Positions 25,193 to 34,325 are shown, counted from the first letter of the stretch. The stretch: DNA of 64,000 nt from Shewanella sp. UCD-KL21 (GCF_001957135.1 NZ_MPHK01000003.1:124001-188000); one strand, 5' to 3'. Translations and numbers: made by a program. Notes: generated by a model not told the origin, from the letters alone.

Positions 25193-25831
25193 ATGGCATA
25201 CGCAGACAGTCATACTTTTTTAATGGGTGAACATGTCATTTTAGAGCCGTTAACCCTCGAGCATGTGCCAGCGTTAAGCCTTGCAGCTGCTGATGGCAAC
25301 TTATGGGAGCTTTGGTATACCTCGGTTCCCCATGCCAATGATATGAAAGCCTATGTTGAAAAAGCCATAGCCCAAGAACAACTTGGTGAAGCATTGGCTT
25401 TTGCTGTGCGGGATAAAACCTCAGGTGAGGTGATCGGCAGTAGCCGTATCTGCCAATGGGATCAACCTAATCGTCGTTTAGAAATTGGTTACACTTGGTA
25501 TGCAAAACGTGCCCAGCGCACCTGTGTTAACACCGAAACCAAATTGTTATTACTCGATTATGCCTTTTCAACCTTGGATGTCATGGCGGTGGAATTTCGC
25601 ACCCATTGGCATAATCAAGCATCAAGACAAGCCATCACGCGTCTGGGAGCTAAGCAAGATGGGGTGTTAAGAAACCATAAGCTTTTGAAAGATGGCACAG
25701 TGAGAGACACGGTTGTTTACTCAATAATTGATACGGAATGGCCAACGGTTAAGCAGCATTTAAAGCATAGATTAGCCCATTACCAACAACAGTTTAGCAA
25801 TAGCATTACGCACTCAGAAATTAATTACTAA
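25193..25831 (+). CDS. GNAT-family N-acetyltransferase (RimJ/RimL-like)
   Basis: A 212-residue acetyltransferase. It has ILEPLTLEHVPAL at the N terminus, a central EIGYTWYAKRAQR acetyl-CoA-binding strand and loop, and SRQAITRLGAKQDGVLRNH, the hallmark of the RimJ/RimL branch. It could acetylate a ribosomal protein N terminus, another protein or a small molecule. GGAG precedes the ATG. A gene for a small exported protein follows 13 nt later, so the two are probably co-transcribed. Confidence 0.87.
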   Translation: MAYADSHTFLMGEHVILEPLTLEHVPALSLAAADGNLWELWYTSVPHANDMKAYVEKAIAQEQLGEALAFAVRDKTSGEVIGSSRICQWDQPNRRLEIGYTWYAKRAQRTCVNTETKLLLLDYAFSTLDVMAVEFRTHWHNQASRQAITRLGAKQDGVLRNHKLLKDGTVRDTVVYSIIDTEWPTVKQHLKHRLAHYQQQFSNSITHSEINY

Positions 25832-25844
25832 GAAAGGATACAGT

Positions 25845-26252
25845 ATGTTTAAAAAAGGATACCAGTTCGCCGCTGCGATCACGTTAGTTGCCACTAGCTT
25901 AAGCGTACAGGCGCAAGATAAAGCAGAAGCCGCATTTACTAATGAATTAGTCCAATGTGCAGCATATTATCAAATTAGCTCTAGCATGATTATGGGCATG
26001 AATGCGCCGCAGATGAAACCTGTTGGTGAAAGATTGAAAACATCAGCAGTTGAAGCTGAAAAATTAGCCGCTGGCTACTTAAGTGCTGAAAAGGCGACTA
26101 AAGCGGTTGCAGAAGCGAAAAGCCAGCAGCTTGCTAGTTTACAAGGCAAAAGCGGCTTAGGTCCGTTAATGAATAAATACAAAGAAGTGTGTAAAAAAGC
26201 GGTGTTAGATCCTAAGGCGCGTTTAGATTACTGGGCAATGGTCACTATGTAA
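25845..26252 (+). CDS. Small exported protein of unknown function
   Basis: A 135-residue protein with a type I signal peptide (cleavage after SVQAQ, about residue 24). The mature part is alpha-helical, Ala/Lys-rich and holds two Cys residues (in LVQCAAYYQ and KEVCKKA) that could form a periplasmic disulfide. The pattern, with Cys in an AAYY motif and a C-terminal YKEVCKK, recurs in uncharacterised secreted proteins of marine gammaproteobacteria, to my recollection. AAAGGA precedes the start. It shares an operon with the GNAT gene. Confidence 0.72.
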   Translation: MFKKGYQFAAAITLVATSLSVQAQDKAEAAFTNELVQCAAYYQISSSMIMGMNAPQMKPVGERLKTSAVEAEKLAAGYLSAEKATKAVAEAKSQQLASLQGKSGLGPLMNKYKEVCKKAVLDPKARLDYWAMVTM

Positions 26253-26266
26253 CACTCAGTTGGCGG

Positions 26267-26305
26267 CGCGCCTAGCTCGTTAAAACAAAGGCGCGTTAGT
26301 TTTGT
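26267..26305 (+). terminator. Possible terminator of the GNAT operon
   Basis: CGCGCC pairs with GGCGCG across a 17-nt loop, followed by TTAGTTTTG. The large loop makes it uncertain. Confidence 0.35.
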
Positions 26306-26408
26306 CAAAGTCTGAGCGAGTACATACACTGCAATTATCCCTCATGGTGTTAAGTCTGGTATCAAGCACCAAGCCATAATCGGCCGATGTTCATCGCTAT
26401 TTAGCCAT

Positions 26409-26741
26409 TTATTTTTGAGTCCATTTGCCTTTCGGTGTTTGGATAAAATGACTTTTTCGGGCCGCTGCAATGGCTTTTTGTGCGGCTCTTGCAGCGACAT
26501 CTTCAGTGGATAATTTATTCTTTTTGGCTATTTTTTGATAATGTAGCTTTCGCTTACCATTTACCTCAGTCATTAATGCTTTTGCATCGTTATTATTAAC
26601 GACTAAACCAAGGTAGCCATTGGTTTGCTCACCAACTAAGCCCTGATCCTTAGCCTGTTGTAATGTCAACGCAGCTGCATTTGAACTCAGTGTTAACCCT
26701 AGAAGTAACGTTAAAACTAAAGCCATGATTTTTGTGTTCAT
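26409..26741 (-). CDS. ydbL: YdbL-family periplasmic protein (DUF1318)
   Basis: A 110-residue protein with a cleavable signal peptide (SNAAA, about residue 24) and the DUF1318 core LQQAKDQGLVGEQTNGYLG. In E. coli, YdbL is a periplasmic partner that modulates pairing of the lipoprotein YnbE with the lipid-transport protein YdbH. It is the third gene of the conserved ydbH-ynbE-ydbL set, 17 nt after ynbE. Confidence 0.9.
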   Translation of the reverse strand: MNTKIMALVLTLLLGLTLSSNAAALTLQQAKDQGLVGEQTNGYLGLVVNNNDAKALMTEVNGKRKLHYQKIAKKNKLSTEDVAARAAQKAIAAARKSHFIQTPKGKWTQK

Positions 26742-26758
26742 TATTGCTTCCTTATTGA

Positions 26759-26956
26759 TTAAAACAACTCATCATCTTCTAAAAGAATATCGAGCTCTTT
26801 ATCGATTTTTATAATGATTTCATGCTCAATTTTTACATTAAGATTAATGACAATGGGCTTATCTGGTGGCTCAATTTTAACGGTTGGGGTACAGGCGCCT
26901 ATCAGCAGTGCTGATGCGGCAATAAGAATTATTCGGTAAATCGACTGAGTGTTCAC
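26759..26956 (-). CDS. ynbE: YnbE-family outer-membrane lipoprotein
   Basis: A 65-residue lipoprotein, lipobox LIGAC (Cys22), with the family motif VKIEPPDKPIVINLNVKIEH. In E. coli YnbE stacks beta strands onto YdbH and links it to the outer membrane. It uses a GTG start with AGGA 7 nt upstream. It lies 12 nt downstream of ydbH. Confidence 0.9.
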   Translation of the reverse strand: MNTQSIYRIILIAASALLIGACTPTVKIEPPDKPIVINLNVKIEHEIIIKIDKELDILLEDDELF

Positions 26957-26968
26957 AAAGGTGTCCTT

Positions 26969-29900
26969 TTACTTCACGGAACGTTCAATATCATTTTGCA
27001 GTTGGTTACCAATCTGCGTGCTTTTGTATAATTGAAATAGGTTCTCTTCATGAGAGTAGTTCAAATGAATAGGTCGTTCAATATCCTTGCTTTGTCCTTT
27101 TACTTGAACGGCTAGTTGAGCATCGCCATTTTGCTCCATATCAAGTGTGCTTATTAGCTCGGAATACTGCAAGTGTTCTAATGCTTGCGCCACTATCTCT
27201 AAATGGGGTTGGCTTGCTTTTACTTGCTCAAGTGCAGGGTTATTAGAGACTTTGATTAAGCCGCCAGGGGCTCGGGCGGCTAAATGGCCTCCGGCAATAT
27301 TAATTTTTCCATCAACTAACGTTGCGGGTAATACACCGTCAAAGATCCCATCGGCATATACCCCTACTTGAGGCTGAGCTGCCAGTAAGGTTTGTAAACT
27401 AATGCCGTTAAGCATCAAATAGCCTTCTGACTTATCGTGTAATTTCAAAAAAAACTCTGGTATTAAAAACTCGCCATCCAGTAAATTGCCCCGCGCTGTT
27501 AAGTTGACGTCTGTATCACTTAAACCTGTGATCTCTTGTAACCAGTTTTTGGCAGCTATTTGCTCATTTTTACCTAATGAAATATCGGCGTTGAGATTGA
27601 GCTCATCTAAGTTTATGCCCACATAGGCATTAGCAATATTGACTTCAGTGTCTTGGCACAATAATCGACTTTGGCTGTAGGTTTTTGTTAATAATTGCGT
27701 GCTGTGGGCTTGTTGCCAGTTAAATTGGCATTGGGCATTGATACTGCCACTTTCAAAGAACATCTCGTTATACTGCGCCTCTACATCAGAAAGTGACTGA
27801 GTAAATTTCATTTCAAATAAGGATACTCCTTGGCTTTCAACGAGGGCAAAACCAGCATCCAATTTATTATGGCCTGCAATGGATAAATCACTAGGCAGCA
27901 TTTGAGTTTGCGCTAACACTTCAAGCAGCGGGGCTAAATCTGAATCCGTTTGCCACTGACCGGCTAATGATAAAGGGCGATTATGTTTAGGCAGTTGCAG
28001 TAGGTGATAGCTTGATAGTGCGAGCTCATCAAGTTGCCAAAGCTCTTTACCTGTGAGCAGCTGGCTGTGTAACTGCAGGTTTTGTTCAAGGATTAAGCTG
28101 TCTAATCGCAATAGCGGATAGCGGCGCAGTTTTGATTTAGTCGGGATCAATTTATCGATGCGAATATCGTTTAATTGCCAGATTAAATCACTGCTATTGC
28201 GCTGATTTAATAATGATGTCAGTAAGCTTGGCTGGCTTTTATTGTTAGTCGCTAAATAGTCAGTCGCTGAACTGTCACTCGTTTTATTCTTAGGCTGTTT
28301 TATATTTGAACTTAGGCCCGTTGGGGTTAACTCATCAGCGAGTAACGTCGCAGGTACAAATAACTCGATGGCTTGTTTGGCCTCTACAGTAAATTGGCCT
28401 AAATGTATTTCCAGCGATTCTTTGGCGTTAATGCTATCAGTTGCCGTGCTTACATCTTTAAGGTGAAACTTATCAAATCCGAATGAGAAGTCATTGAACT
28501 TTATTTGGCTGCCGTCAATGGTTGAACTAAGCTCGCTAGCCCCTTGTTGTTGCCAGTTAAGCCCCTCAAAGGCGATAAGTTTATTGGCTGATTTTAAGCT
28601 TAAATCACTAAGCTGTAATTGAGCGTTTTGTTTGAGGCTCACTGTGGTTGTGGCTTGATTGTGACTCACTTGATGCTCAACTGCTAATTGGCCAGTTAAG
28701 CTTGCGCCATCAATAATTAAAGCACTGTCGACAGTATCTAAGCGACCTAAATCAATTGCTTTAACTTGGTTGATATCAACACTTATTGCGCTATTTACTT
28801 GGTAGTTTTCATTAGTAATTGCGGCGCTGTTATCAGTAAACATGAGCTGAGTAGTCAGCAGTGGATGGGCTATTTGTGCATTAATTGAAGCTGTATGTAA
28901 ATCATAGTGGCTGTTTGAGTTTGGGCTATCGTTTGCCAGTGTGACATCGATGTAAGTCGGTGAGTCAAACGCCAAAGACCAGTCAATATTGGCGTCAGCC
29001 TCAGGTAAGCTTGTATTTGTCTCGGCGCTAAGCTGCGCAACTTGAGTCAGTAATGACTGTATATTGTGCGCACTTTGGTTTTTGTCGAGAGTTTGGCTAT
29101 CTTCAACTTTTTGATTCACTTTGGCAACGCTATCTGCAGGATTACCTTGAGTATCATTTAAGTCACCGCTGAGTTTTATAAGCGCCTTTGGGCTGGTGGA
29201 TTGCTGCCACCTAAACGGCGCTAAAGAGACTGATAGCTGCTGATTCGCATTGTGTGGATCTTGTGGCTGGTAATTAACCTCAAGGCGGATGGGCATCTCA
29301 GGTTTAAAGCTGATACTGCTATTGAAGTTATTTTCAGTAGTTGGCGCGATTTCAATATTGCGAATTTCGTGATGACTGCTGATTGAGCCACTTGGTAAAT
29401 CTAATCGCGTTTGCCCCAACCAGTGACCATTAAATTGATAATTTGTAGCTGAAATAGGCGTTATGACAGGGGCTAAAGCTTGGGATAATATTTGTAATCC
29501 TTGCTGTTCATCGGTATTCGATGTGGCCGTTATTCTTTGAGTCACTGACTGATCCAGTAATTGCAGGCTTTGGATCACTTTATTGATATCGACATCGGTA
29601 TTAAGCTGCCACTCACGTGGATTTAGGCTTAGCGCAATATCAATAAACTCTTGCTGCATAAGCAACAGCTTACCTGTCAGTATTGTTGAAGCTGAAGCTG
29701 AAGCTGAAGTTGAAGTTGAAGTAGCAAAAGATGTAGCAGCGCTTGTTTTATTAGTTGCTTGAATAACTGCGATGTTTTGATTTTGACCACTAGCAGCAAG
29801 GCTTAAATTATGCGCCTCGATTAACGGCTGAGTTAAGTCTTTATCATCAGCCCAGTAAATATTTATCTTAGCCAGCTCAATGAGCGGTAAATGATTGATA

Positions 29901-30316
29901 CTCAGGCCGACATCAGCATCAGTTGTGGCTTGGTTATCTTTATCCACAAAACGGCGCTTAAGAAATGAATAACCTAAGTTAACATCAATTCTTTCTACTG
30001 TAACAGCCTCAAAATCTTCTATTGTCAAAGCCATGTTTTTCAATGCGCTATAGCCATCGACTAATCTTAGCTCGGCATTGTGTAAGCTAATTACACTATC
30101 TTCATACTCAAGGGAGATAAATTTAAAATTGAGTTTATTGATAGTATCAAAGCTAACTGCGAGATCTTTAACCTGAATATCATAAGCCGAGGTGAGGGTG
30201 TTAAGTACTTTTAAGGCGATAGGGCGAAAATTTTGTTGCAGCACAAGCAAGCCTAATGCAATGGTAAAAAAGCATAGGATAAAGAATCGTTTAACAGTAA
30301 AAAGGCGAACTGTCAT
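26969..30316 (-). CDS. ydbH: YdbH, AsmA-like intermembrane phospholipid transport protein
   Basis: A 1115-residue protein with an N-terminal membrane anchor (about residues 8-28) and a long periplasmic beta-rich region with the YdbH C-terminal domain (GYLMLNGISLQTLL, then DGVLPATLVDGKINIAGG). With TamB and YhdP, E. coli YdbH is one of the AsmA-like bridges carrying phospholipids to the outer membrane. It is longer than E. coli YdbH (about 880 residues), with extra Ser/Thr/Ala/Asn-rich segments, one encoded by a hexanucleotide repeat. The ribosome site is weak. It leads the ynbE-ydbL operon. Confidence 0.9.
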   Translation of the reverse strand: MTVRLFTVKRFFILCFFTIALGLLVLQQNFRPIALKVLNTLTSAYDIQVKDLAVSFDTINKLNFKFISLEYEDSVISLHNAELRLVDGYSALKNMALTIEDFEAVTVERIDVNLGYSFLKRRFVDKDNQATTDADVGLSINHLPLIELAKINIYWADDKDLTQPLIEAHNLSLAASGQNQNIAVIQATNKTSAATSFATSTSTSASASASTILTGKLLLMQQEFIDIALSLNPREWQLNTDVDINKVIQSLQLLDQSVTQRITATSNTDEQQGLQILSQALAPVITPISATNYQFNGHWLGQTRLDLPSGSISSHHEIRNIEIAPTTENNFNSSISFKPEMPIRLEVNYQPQDPHNANQQLSVSLAPFRWQQSTSPKALIKLSGDLNDTQGNPADSVAKVNQKVEDSQTLDKNQSAHNIQSLLTQVAQLSAETNTSLPEADANIDWSLAFDSPTYIDVTLANDSPNSNSHYDLHTASINAQIAHPLLTTQLMFTDNSAAITNENYQVNSAISVDINQVKAIDLGRLDTVDSALIIDGASLTGQLAVEHQVSHNQATTTVSLKQNAQLQLSDLSLKSANKLIAFEGLNWQQQGASELSSTIDGSQIKFNDFSFGFDKFHLKDVSTATDSINAKESLEIHLGQFTVEAKQAIELFVPATLLADELTPTGLSSNIKQPKNKTSDSSATDYLATNNKSQPSLLTSLLNQRNSSDLIWQLNDIRIDKLIPTKSKLRRYPLLRLDSLILEQNLQLHSQLLTGKELWQLDELALSSYHLLQLPKHNRPLSLAGQWQTDSDLAPLLEVLAQTQMLPSDLSIAGHNKLDAGFALVESQGVSLFEMKFTQSLSDVEAQYNEMFFESGSINAQCQFNWQQAHSTQLLTKTYSQSRLLCQDTEVNIANAYVGINLDELNLNADISLGKNEQIAAKNWLQEITGLSDTDVNLTARGNLLDGEFLIPEFFLKLHDKSEGYLMLNGISLQTLLAAQPQVGVYADGIFDGVLPATLVDGKINIAGGHLAARAPGGLIKVSNNPALEQVKASQPHLEIVAQALEHLQYSELISTLDMEQNGDAQLAVQVKGQSKDIERPIHLNYSHEENLFQLYKSTQIGNQLQNDIERSVK
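29687..29722 (-). repeat. Hexanucleotide microsatellite inside ydbH
   Basis: Six tandem copies of TGAAGC/TGAAGT on the plus strand encode an alternating Thr-Ser / Ala-Ser run in YdbH. The 6-bp unit allows length change without frameshift. Confidence 0.85.
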
Positions 30317-30449
30317 TTGGGCTGAGTAGTCTTTTAAGATATTGATTGTAAGCTAGTTTATCACAGCAGTTTACTCGCTGATATCACCCTGTTAACAACA
30401 GCAGGTTAAGCTGTGCTGTTAACGGGGTCATAACAGATGCAAATGGCGC

Positions 30450-31295
30450 TTATCGCCAGCGAATGTGGGTTGTGAGGGTGTGACTTTCACCCGGTTGCAA
30501 GTTAACTTCATCTTCTAATACGTTAGCCGCTTCAAGGCAAACCATGGTCAGATAGTCATTATCATTAAAGCGAGATAAACGCTGGGACTTGTCAATCCAC
30601 GGGTTCCATAACACCGCAGATTGGCTGTTTTCACGGCTGACTTCAATATCACCTGCAGGAGTATGCAGCACCTGGGTTTGAGCTAAATCTGTATAAACGC
30701 GGTCAGTTTCACGGTCAAATAATACGTCGTCAGAGCCTTGGGCAAAAGGGCCTTTGGCAAATTCTATGTATTTGGAATCTTTAAAGCCTGAGGCTTTAAG
30801 TTGATGAATATCCTCAATAGGAAAATAACTGTGCAATGCTTGGGTAAAGTTAATTGGGTAATCAGCATTGTTTTTATTCACTATGCTGACAGTTAACGTC
30901 TCAGACAGTGAAAATAATACGCTTACCTCAGTATCATGGGGCCAATACTGTTGCTGCTCGGCTGAAATTTTCAAGGTAAACACTAAATCAACAATTTGAT
31001 TGCGCATTTTAACGGATGCTAAAGACCATAAACTCGTGCGGGCAAAGCCGTGTTGCGGGAAACCTTCAATGTCACTGGCACCAAACCATGGCCAACAGAC
31101 CGGAATACCGCCGCGAATACCGTTACCCGGCTGATAATCATCAGCATCAGATACCCATAACAAAGGCGCTTTATCTTTAGGCTGAAAAAAATCTATTTGA
31201 GCCCCTTGATGAAATATACGTGCCTGACAAAGTGGGGTATTAACTTCGACAAATTCCAAACCGTTTGGGTGTTTTTTAGTGGTAACCGAACCCAT
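30450..31295 (-). CDS. yeaD: D-hexose-6-phosphate mutarotase (YeaD family)
   Basis: A 281-residue aldose-epimerase-fold protein with RGGIPVCWPWFG, FPQHGFAR, the central LHSYF and a late catalytic Glu in VCLEAAN. YeaD enzymes interconvert alpha and beta anomers of glucose-6-phosphate and related sugars. AGGA lies about 9 nt before the ATG. It stands alone, upstream of the DUF938 gene on the same strand with a gap of about 150 nt. Confidence 0.9.
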   Translation of the reverse strand: MGSVTTKKHPNGLEFVEVNTPLCQARIFHQGAQIDFFQPKDKAPLLWVSDADDYQPGNGIRGGIPVCWPWFGASDIEGFPQHGFARTSLWSLASVKMRNQIVDLVFTLKISAEQQQYWPHDTEVSVLFSLSETLTVSIVNKNNADYPINFTQALHSYFPIEDIHQLKASGFKDSKYIEFAKGPFAQGSDDVLFDRETDRVYTDLAQTQVLHTPAGDIEVSRENSQSAVLWNPWIDKSQRLSRFNDNDYLTMVCLEAANVLEDEVNLQPGESHTLTTHIRWR

Positions 31296-31483
31296 AATGC
31301 GTGTTCCTTGTTGTAGATATCGTTTGAGAAATAACTAAGCCCTAGCTTACAAAGTTTTGCGACATAACTTAAGCTATTTGGGCTTTGATTTTAGGTTTAG
31401 TGTTCGGCAAAAGCGATAAGCAATAATGCTAATGTTGCCGAGATTAAGTATTAAGTGATGCGCTTTCACTACAATCATTTAAT

Positions 31484-32101
31484 TTAGCTGCGGCTGAAAT
31501 GTAATAAGCGATTATTGGCCGGCATTGGCGTATCGGTGTGTAAGCTTAGGCCTTGAATGCTTGCAAGTGATGTTATCCACTCAATATCTCTAATACCGCT
31601 TTGAGGGTTGTTTTGCTTTAGCCACAAATCAAATTGTGCATTACTGTCACTGCTAAATTGACCTTGATAATTAAACGGTCCATAAATTGCGACATTAGCA
31701 TGTAAATTAAGATATTGTCCTAAGCCTTCAAAAAAGTCGACCACCATAGACTCACTCATAATGTGTAAGGTATTGGCGCTATAGAGTCCATCAAGATTTT
31801 TTGGGAGTTGCTTACTTGGCCAAGGTTTACTGACATCAAGCTCGACTGCGGTGAGTAAGTTTTCAGGCCCTTCAATATGGATGCGGCTATTAAGCTGGGG
31901 TAAATAATCACTTTGATCGCTGGCTTGCCAAGTTAAGTGAGGTAAATGTTTAGCAAAATAAACACAATGCTGACCAGTACCACTGCCGATTTCTAATACT
32001 TGTGTTGAACTTGAAAAAACCGACTTTAACTCAGTTAAAATCGGTTTTTTATTATTTTCACAAGCTTGGGAAAACGGCAGTTGAGAGAGTTCGCTTAAGA
32101 T
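31484..32101 (-). CDS. DUF938 SAM-dependent methyltransferase with no standard start codon
   Basis: About 205 residues of a complete DUF938 domain: FSQACENNKKPIL at the N terminus, the SAM-binding VLEIGSGTGQH, SANTLHIMS, YGPFNYQGQFSSDSNAQFD, SGIRD and PANNRLL at the end. The frame is open through its whole length and on into the upstream regulator gene, but contains no ATG, GTG or TTG before the Met at 31759, which lies in mid-domain. The best initiation point I see is ATC at 32099-32101, with AAGG 7 nt upstream; CTG at LPFSQ is another. It could instead be a gene that lost its start. The coordinate is therefore provisional. Family function is unknown. Confidence 0.6.
   Translation of the reverse strand: MLSELSQLPFSQACENNKKPILTELKSVFSSSTQVLEIGSGTGQHCVYFAKHLPHLTWQASDQSDYLPQLNSRIHIEGPENLLTAVELDVSKPWPSKQLPKNLDGLYSANTLHIMSESMVVDFFEGLGQYLNLHANVAIYGPFNYQGQFSSDSNAQFDLWLKQNNPQSGIRDIEWITSLASIQGLSLHTDTPMPANNRLLHFSRS
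32014..32050 (-). terminator. Intrinsic-terminator-like hairpin inside the DUF938 frame
   Basis: Read leftward, AAAAAACCGATTTTAAC pairs with GTTAAAGTCGGTTTTTT: 17 positions with one G-T wobble and a 3-nt loop, including terminal T residues. It sits 45-81 nt past the response-regulator stop and should end that transcript, yet it is coding sequence for DUF938 residues about 19-30. Confidence 0.65.
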
Positions 32102-32757
32102 AGGTCGACCTTTTCCATTTCTAATTGCTGCAATGCGATAACTGCTTGGGTGCGGTTTCTGACCCCAAGTTTACGAAATATCGCCGTGGCATGAGCCTTA
32201 ATGGTTGCTTCAGATACGCCAAAGTCATAGGCGATTTGCTTATTGAGTAAGCCTTCGGCAAACATTTGCAATACCCGATATTGCTGCGGGGTTAAGTCTG
32301 AAAGCTTACTGGCCATTTGGCTTGAAGGATCATCAGAAACGGGGAGTACTTCAGTCCCTTTAGGCAGCCAAATATCCCCTTGCAGCACGCCATCAAGGGC
32401 TTCTTTAAGGGTATCCATGGATGCCGACTTAGGAATAAAGCCTGAGCTACCGTAATGAATAGCACGACTGATGGTTTGGATATCTTCGTGAGCTGAAATA
32501 ACCACCACAGGAATGTCTGGGTAATGGCCACGTAAATGTATTAGCGTAGAGTAGCCATGGGATCCCGGCATTTGAAGATCAAGCAAAATGAGGTCAAGCT
32601 CACTGGCTTTATCATCAAGTATATGTTGCAGCGCTTCAGCACTGTCAGCTTCAAACCAATTGGTACCTTGAAAGGCATTACTTAACGCTTGTCTTAATGC
32701 ATTTCGAAATAATGGATGGTCATCGGCAATAATAATATTTAAGTTATGTAGCTTCAT
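32095..32757 (-). CDS. NarL/LuxR-type response regulator
   Basis: A 220-residue two-domain regulator. The receiver has the acidic pair ADD at residues 11-13, phospho-acceptor Asp60 in LILLDLQMPG and Lys in FIPKS. The C-terminal LuxR helix-turn-helix (LTPQQYRVLQMFAEG, then SEATIKAHATAIFRKL) binds DNA. No sensor kinase gene is adjacent, so the signal is unknown. The ribosome site is weak. Its stop overlaps the provisional start of the DUF938 gene. Confidence 0.9.
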   Translation of the reverse strand: MKLHNLNIIIADDHPLFRNALRQALSNAFQGTNWFEADSAEALQHILDDKASELDLILLDLQMPGSHGYSTLIHLRGHYPDIPVVVISAHEDIQTISRAIHYGSSGFIPKSASMDTLKEALDGVLQGDIWLPKGTEVLPVSDDPSSQMASKLSDLTPQQYRVLQMFAEGLLNKQIAYDFGVSEATIKAHATAIFRKLGVRNRTQAVIALQQLEMEKVDLS

Positions 32758-32920
32758 GGCTTTTTAATAGTCTTGTTTGCACGTGAAGAAGATTTAATGT
32801 AACAGATAAGTAAGATAAAATTCTAGGGTTTATCAAATACAAAGCGGCAAACGAACAATTTAAGTCATTATTTTAGACTTTTGTCTAATAAGCTTATGGG
32901 TTAAAGGCATGATTGTACGT

Positions 32921-32962
32921 AAAAACAAAAAGTAACGGAGCGAAAGAGTCATTCCGTTACTT
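32921..32962 (-). terminator. Rho-independent terminator of the thioesterase gene
   Basis: AAGTAACGGA pairs with TCCGTTACTT (13-nt loop), followed leftward by TTTTTGTTTTT. Confidence 0.85.
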
Positions 32963-33046
32963 AAATCTGCTTTTGGGTAAACAACTCGCCATTGAATTGG
33001 GTCAATCACGATTTATGCAGGGCAGGTTTTTTATAGCAATTTGAGT

Positions 33047-33481
33047 TTATGGCCACACTTGAGTCGGGGCGCGCTGCTCATCAACGGCGACGAATGTAAA
33101 AACACCGCGTATGGCGTGCTCACGTTTGTCTTGATACATATCTTCAAGGAATATATTTACTTCAACTTTAATTGATGTGTTACCGACATGGATAACGCGG
33201 GCAATTAACTCCGCTAAGCTACCCGCCGGTATCGCTTTTTTAAAATCAATGCGATCAGAACTGACTGTAACTAAAGACTTACGGCAAAAACGGGTGGCCG
33301 AAATAAAGGCGGTTTCATCCATCCACGCCAATGCATCACCACCAAAAAGGGTGTTGTGATGGTTGGTGTTGGAAGGGAAAATTGCTTTAATCACCCGCGA
33401 CTCTGATTGTTCGATTCGCTTAGCGACATCTTCAGGGAAACTAAGCTGTGATGTGATTTCTGTTTGACTAGTGGAGGGCAT
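33047..33481 (-). CDS. Acyl-CoA thioesterase, hotdog fold (YciA-like)
   Basis: A 144-residue single hotdog-domain protein with the family blocks NHHNTLFGGDALAWMDE and RIDFKKAIPAGSLAELIA. It hydrolyses acyl-CoA to free CoA and fatty acid. ATG 33481 (AGG at 8 nt) is chosen; an in-frame TTG at 33523 would add 14 residues without a ribosome site. It ends in a strong terminator. Confidence 0.87.
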   Translation of the reverse strand: MPSTSQTEITSQLSFPEDVAKRIEQSESRVIKAIFPSNTNHHNTLFGGDALAWMDETAFISATRFCRKSLVTVSSDRIDFKKAIPAGSLAELIARVIHVGNTSIKVEVNIFLEDMYQDKREHAIRGVFTFVAVDEQRAPTQVWP

Positions 33482-33681
33482 ATAACGACCTAATATTATG
33501 CTTTTATGTGGCGGCTTCGCCAAGGTGGCGCGATTATACGTTTAAGCGGGGACAAAGGGTAGTTGTACGAGAAAGTCGCAGCCTGAGATTAGCAAAGTTT
33601 AATTAATAATATGTACAAGTTTTATGAGCCTCTAACTTGTTTTAGCTTAATTCAACAAGGCAATAAACAGATATCTATAGG

Positions 33682-34293
33682 CTAATACTTTAGCAATGTG
33701 GTACTCACCTGTGCTGCTGGGGTTGCTGTACTGCTTGGGGCAAATATCGTCACTATATATAAACGGTCAAATTCAGATTTCTCATTAATCTCAGCGCCGG
33801 GTTCGCCGCCCAGTAAACTCACCAGTTTAGGGGTGGTATTACTGTGTCCAACAACTAATACCTTGGCGCCACTATTAAGCTGTAATTGGCTGGCAAACTC
33901 AGCTAACTCTCTGGGATTATAGTAACTGATTTTTAGGTATTGTGAGTTAGCTGTTGGCAGCGCTGTTTGCTCTGTGCGCTGGTATTGAGTGCTATAAACG
34001 GCATCAAGTTTAACTGCTGATAAGGTATTCGCTAAAGCAAGGGCGCGATTTCTACCTTGTTCTGTTAATTGTGGATCCTCACCGGTTTGTTTTTCACCAT
34101 GGCGAACCAAAAAAATGGTGCTGGTTTTAGCGGGCGTAGATGCGCTAGCGTTAGACATAGCAGGAGTATTATGGCTATCTACCGCGGAATTTTTGTCATT
34201 GGCTGTGGCAAGGGTTGGCGAACTTAAGCCAATGAACAGTATCGATATGATGCTTAACTGAAATATAATTTTTACTGAACGGTAGCTCATCAT
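33682..34293 (-). CDS. Exported histidine phosphatase-superfamily protein
   Basis: A 203-residue protein with a signal peptide (cleavage near SSPTLATA, about residue 31), a Ser/Ala/Thr-rich linker, then a phosphoglycerate-mutase-like domain. Catalytic His lies in FLVRHGEKQ and the second His in VLVVGHSNTTP; Arg in QYQRTEQTA completes the phosphate pocket. A periplasmic phosphatase is expected; substrate unknown. The first two codons are both ATG. Confidence 0.83.
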   Translation of the reverse strand: MMSYRSVKIIFQLSIISILFIGLSSPTLATANDKNSAVDSHNTPAMSNASASTPAKTSTIFLVRHGEKQTGEDPQLTEQGRNRALALANTLSAVKLDAVYSTQYQRTEQTALPTANSQYLKISYYNPRELAEFASQLQLNSGAKVLVVGHSNTTPKLVSLLGGEPGAEINEKSEFDRLYIVTIFAPSSTATPAAQVSTTLLKY

Positions 34294-34325
34294 TTTATTA
34301 TCGCTTTATGGCTGAGTAGTTGATT

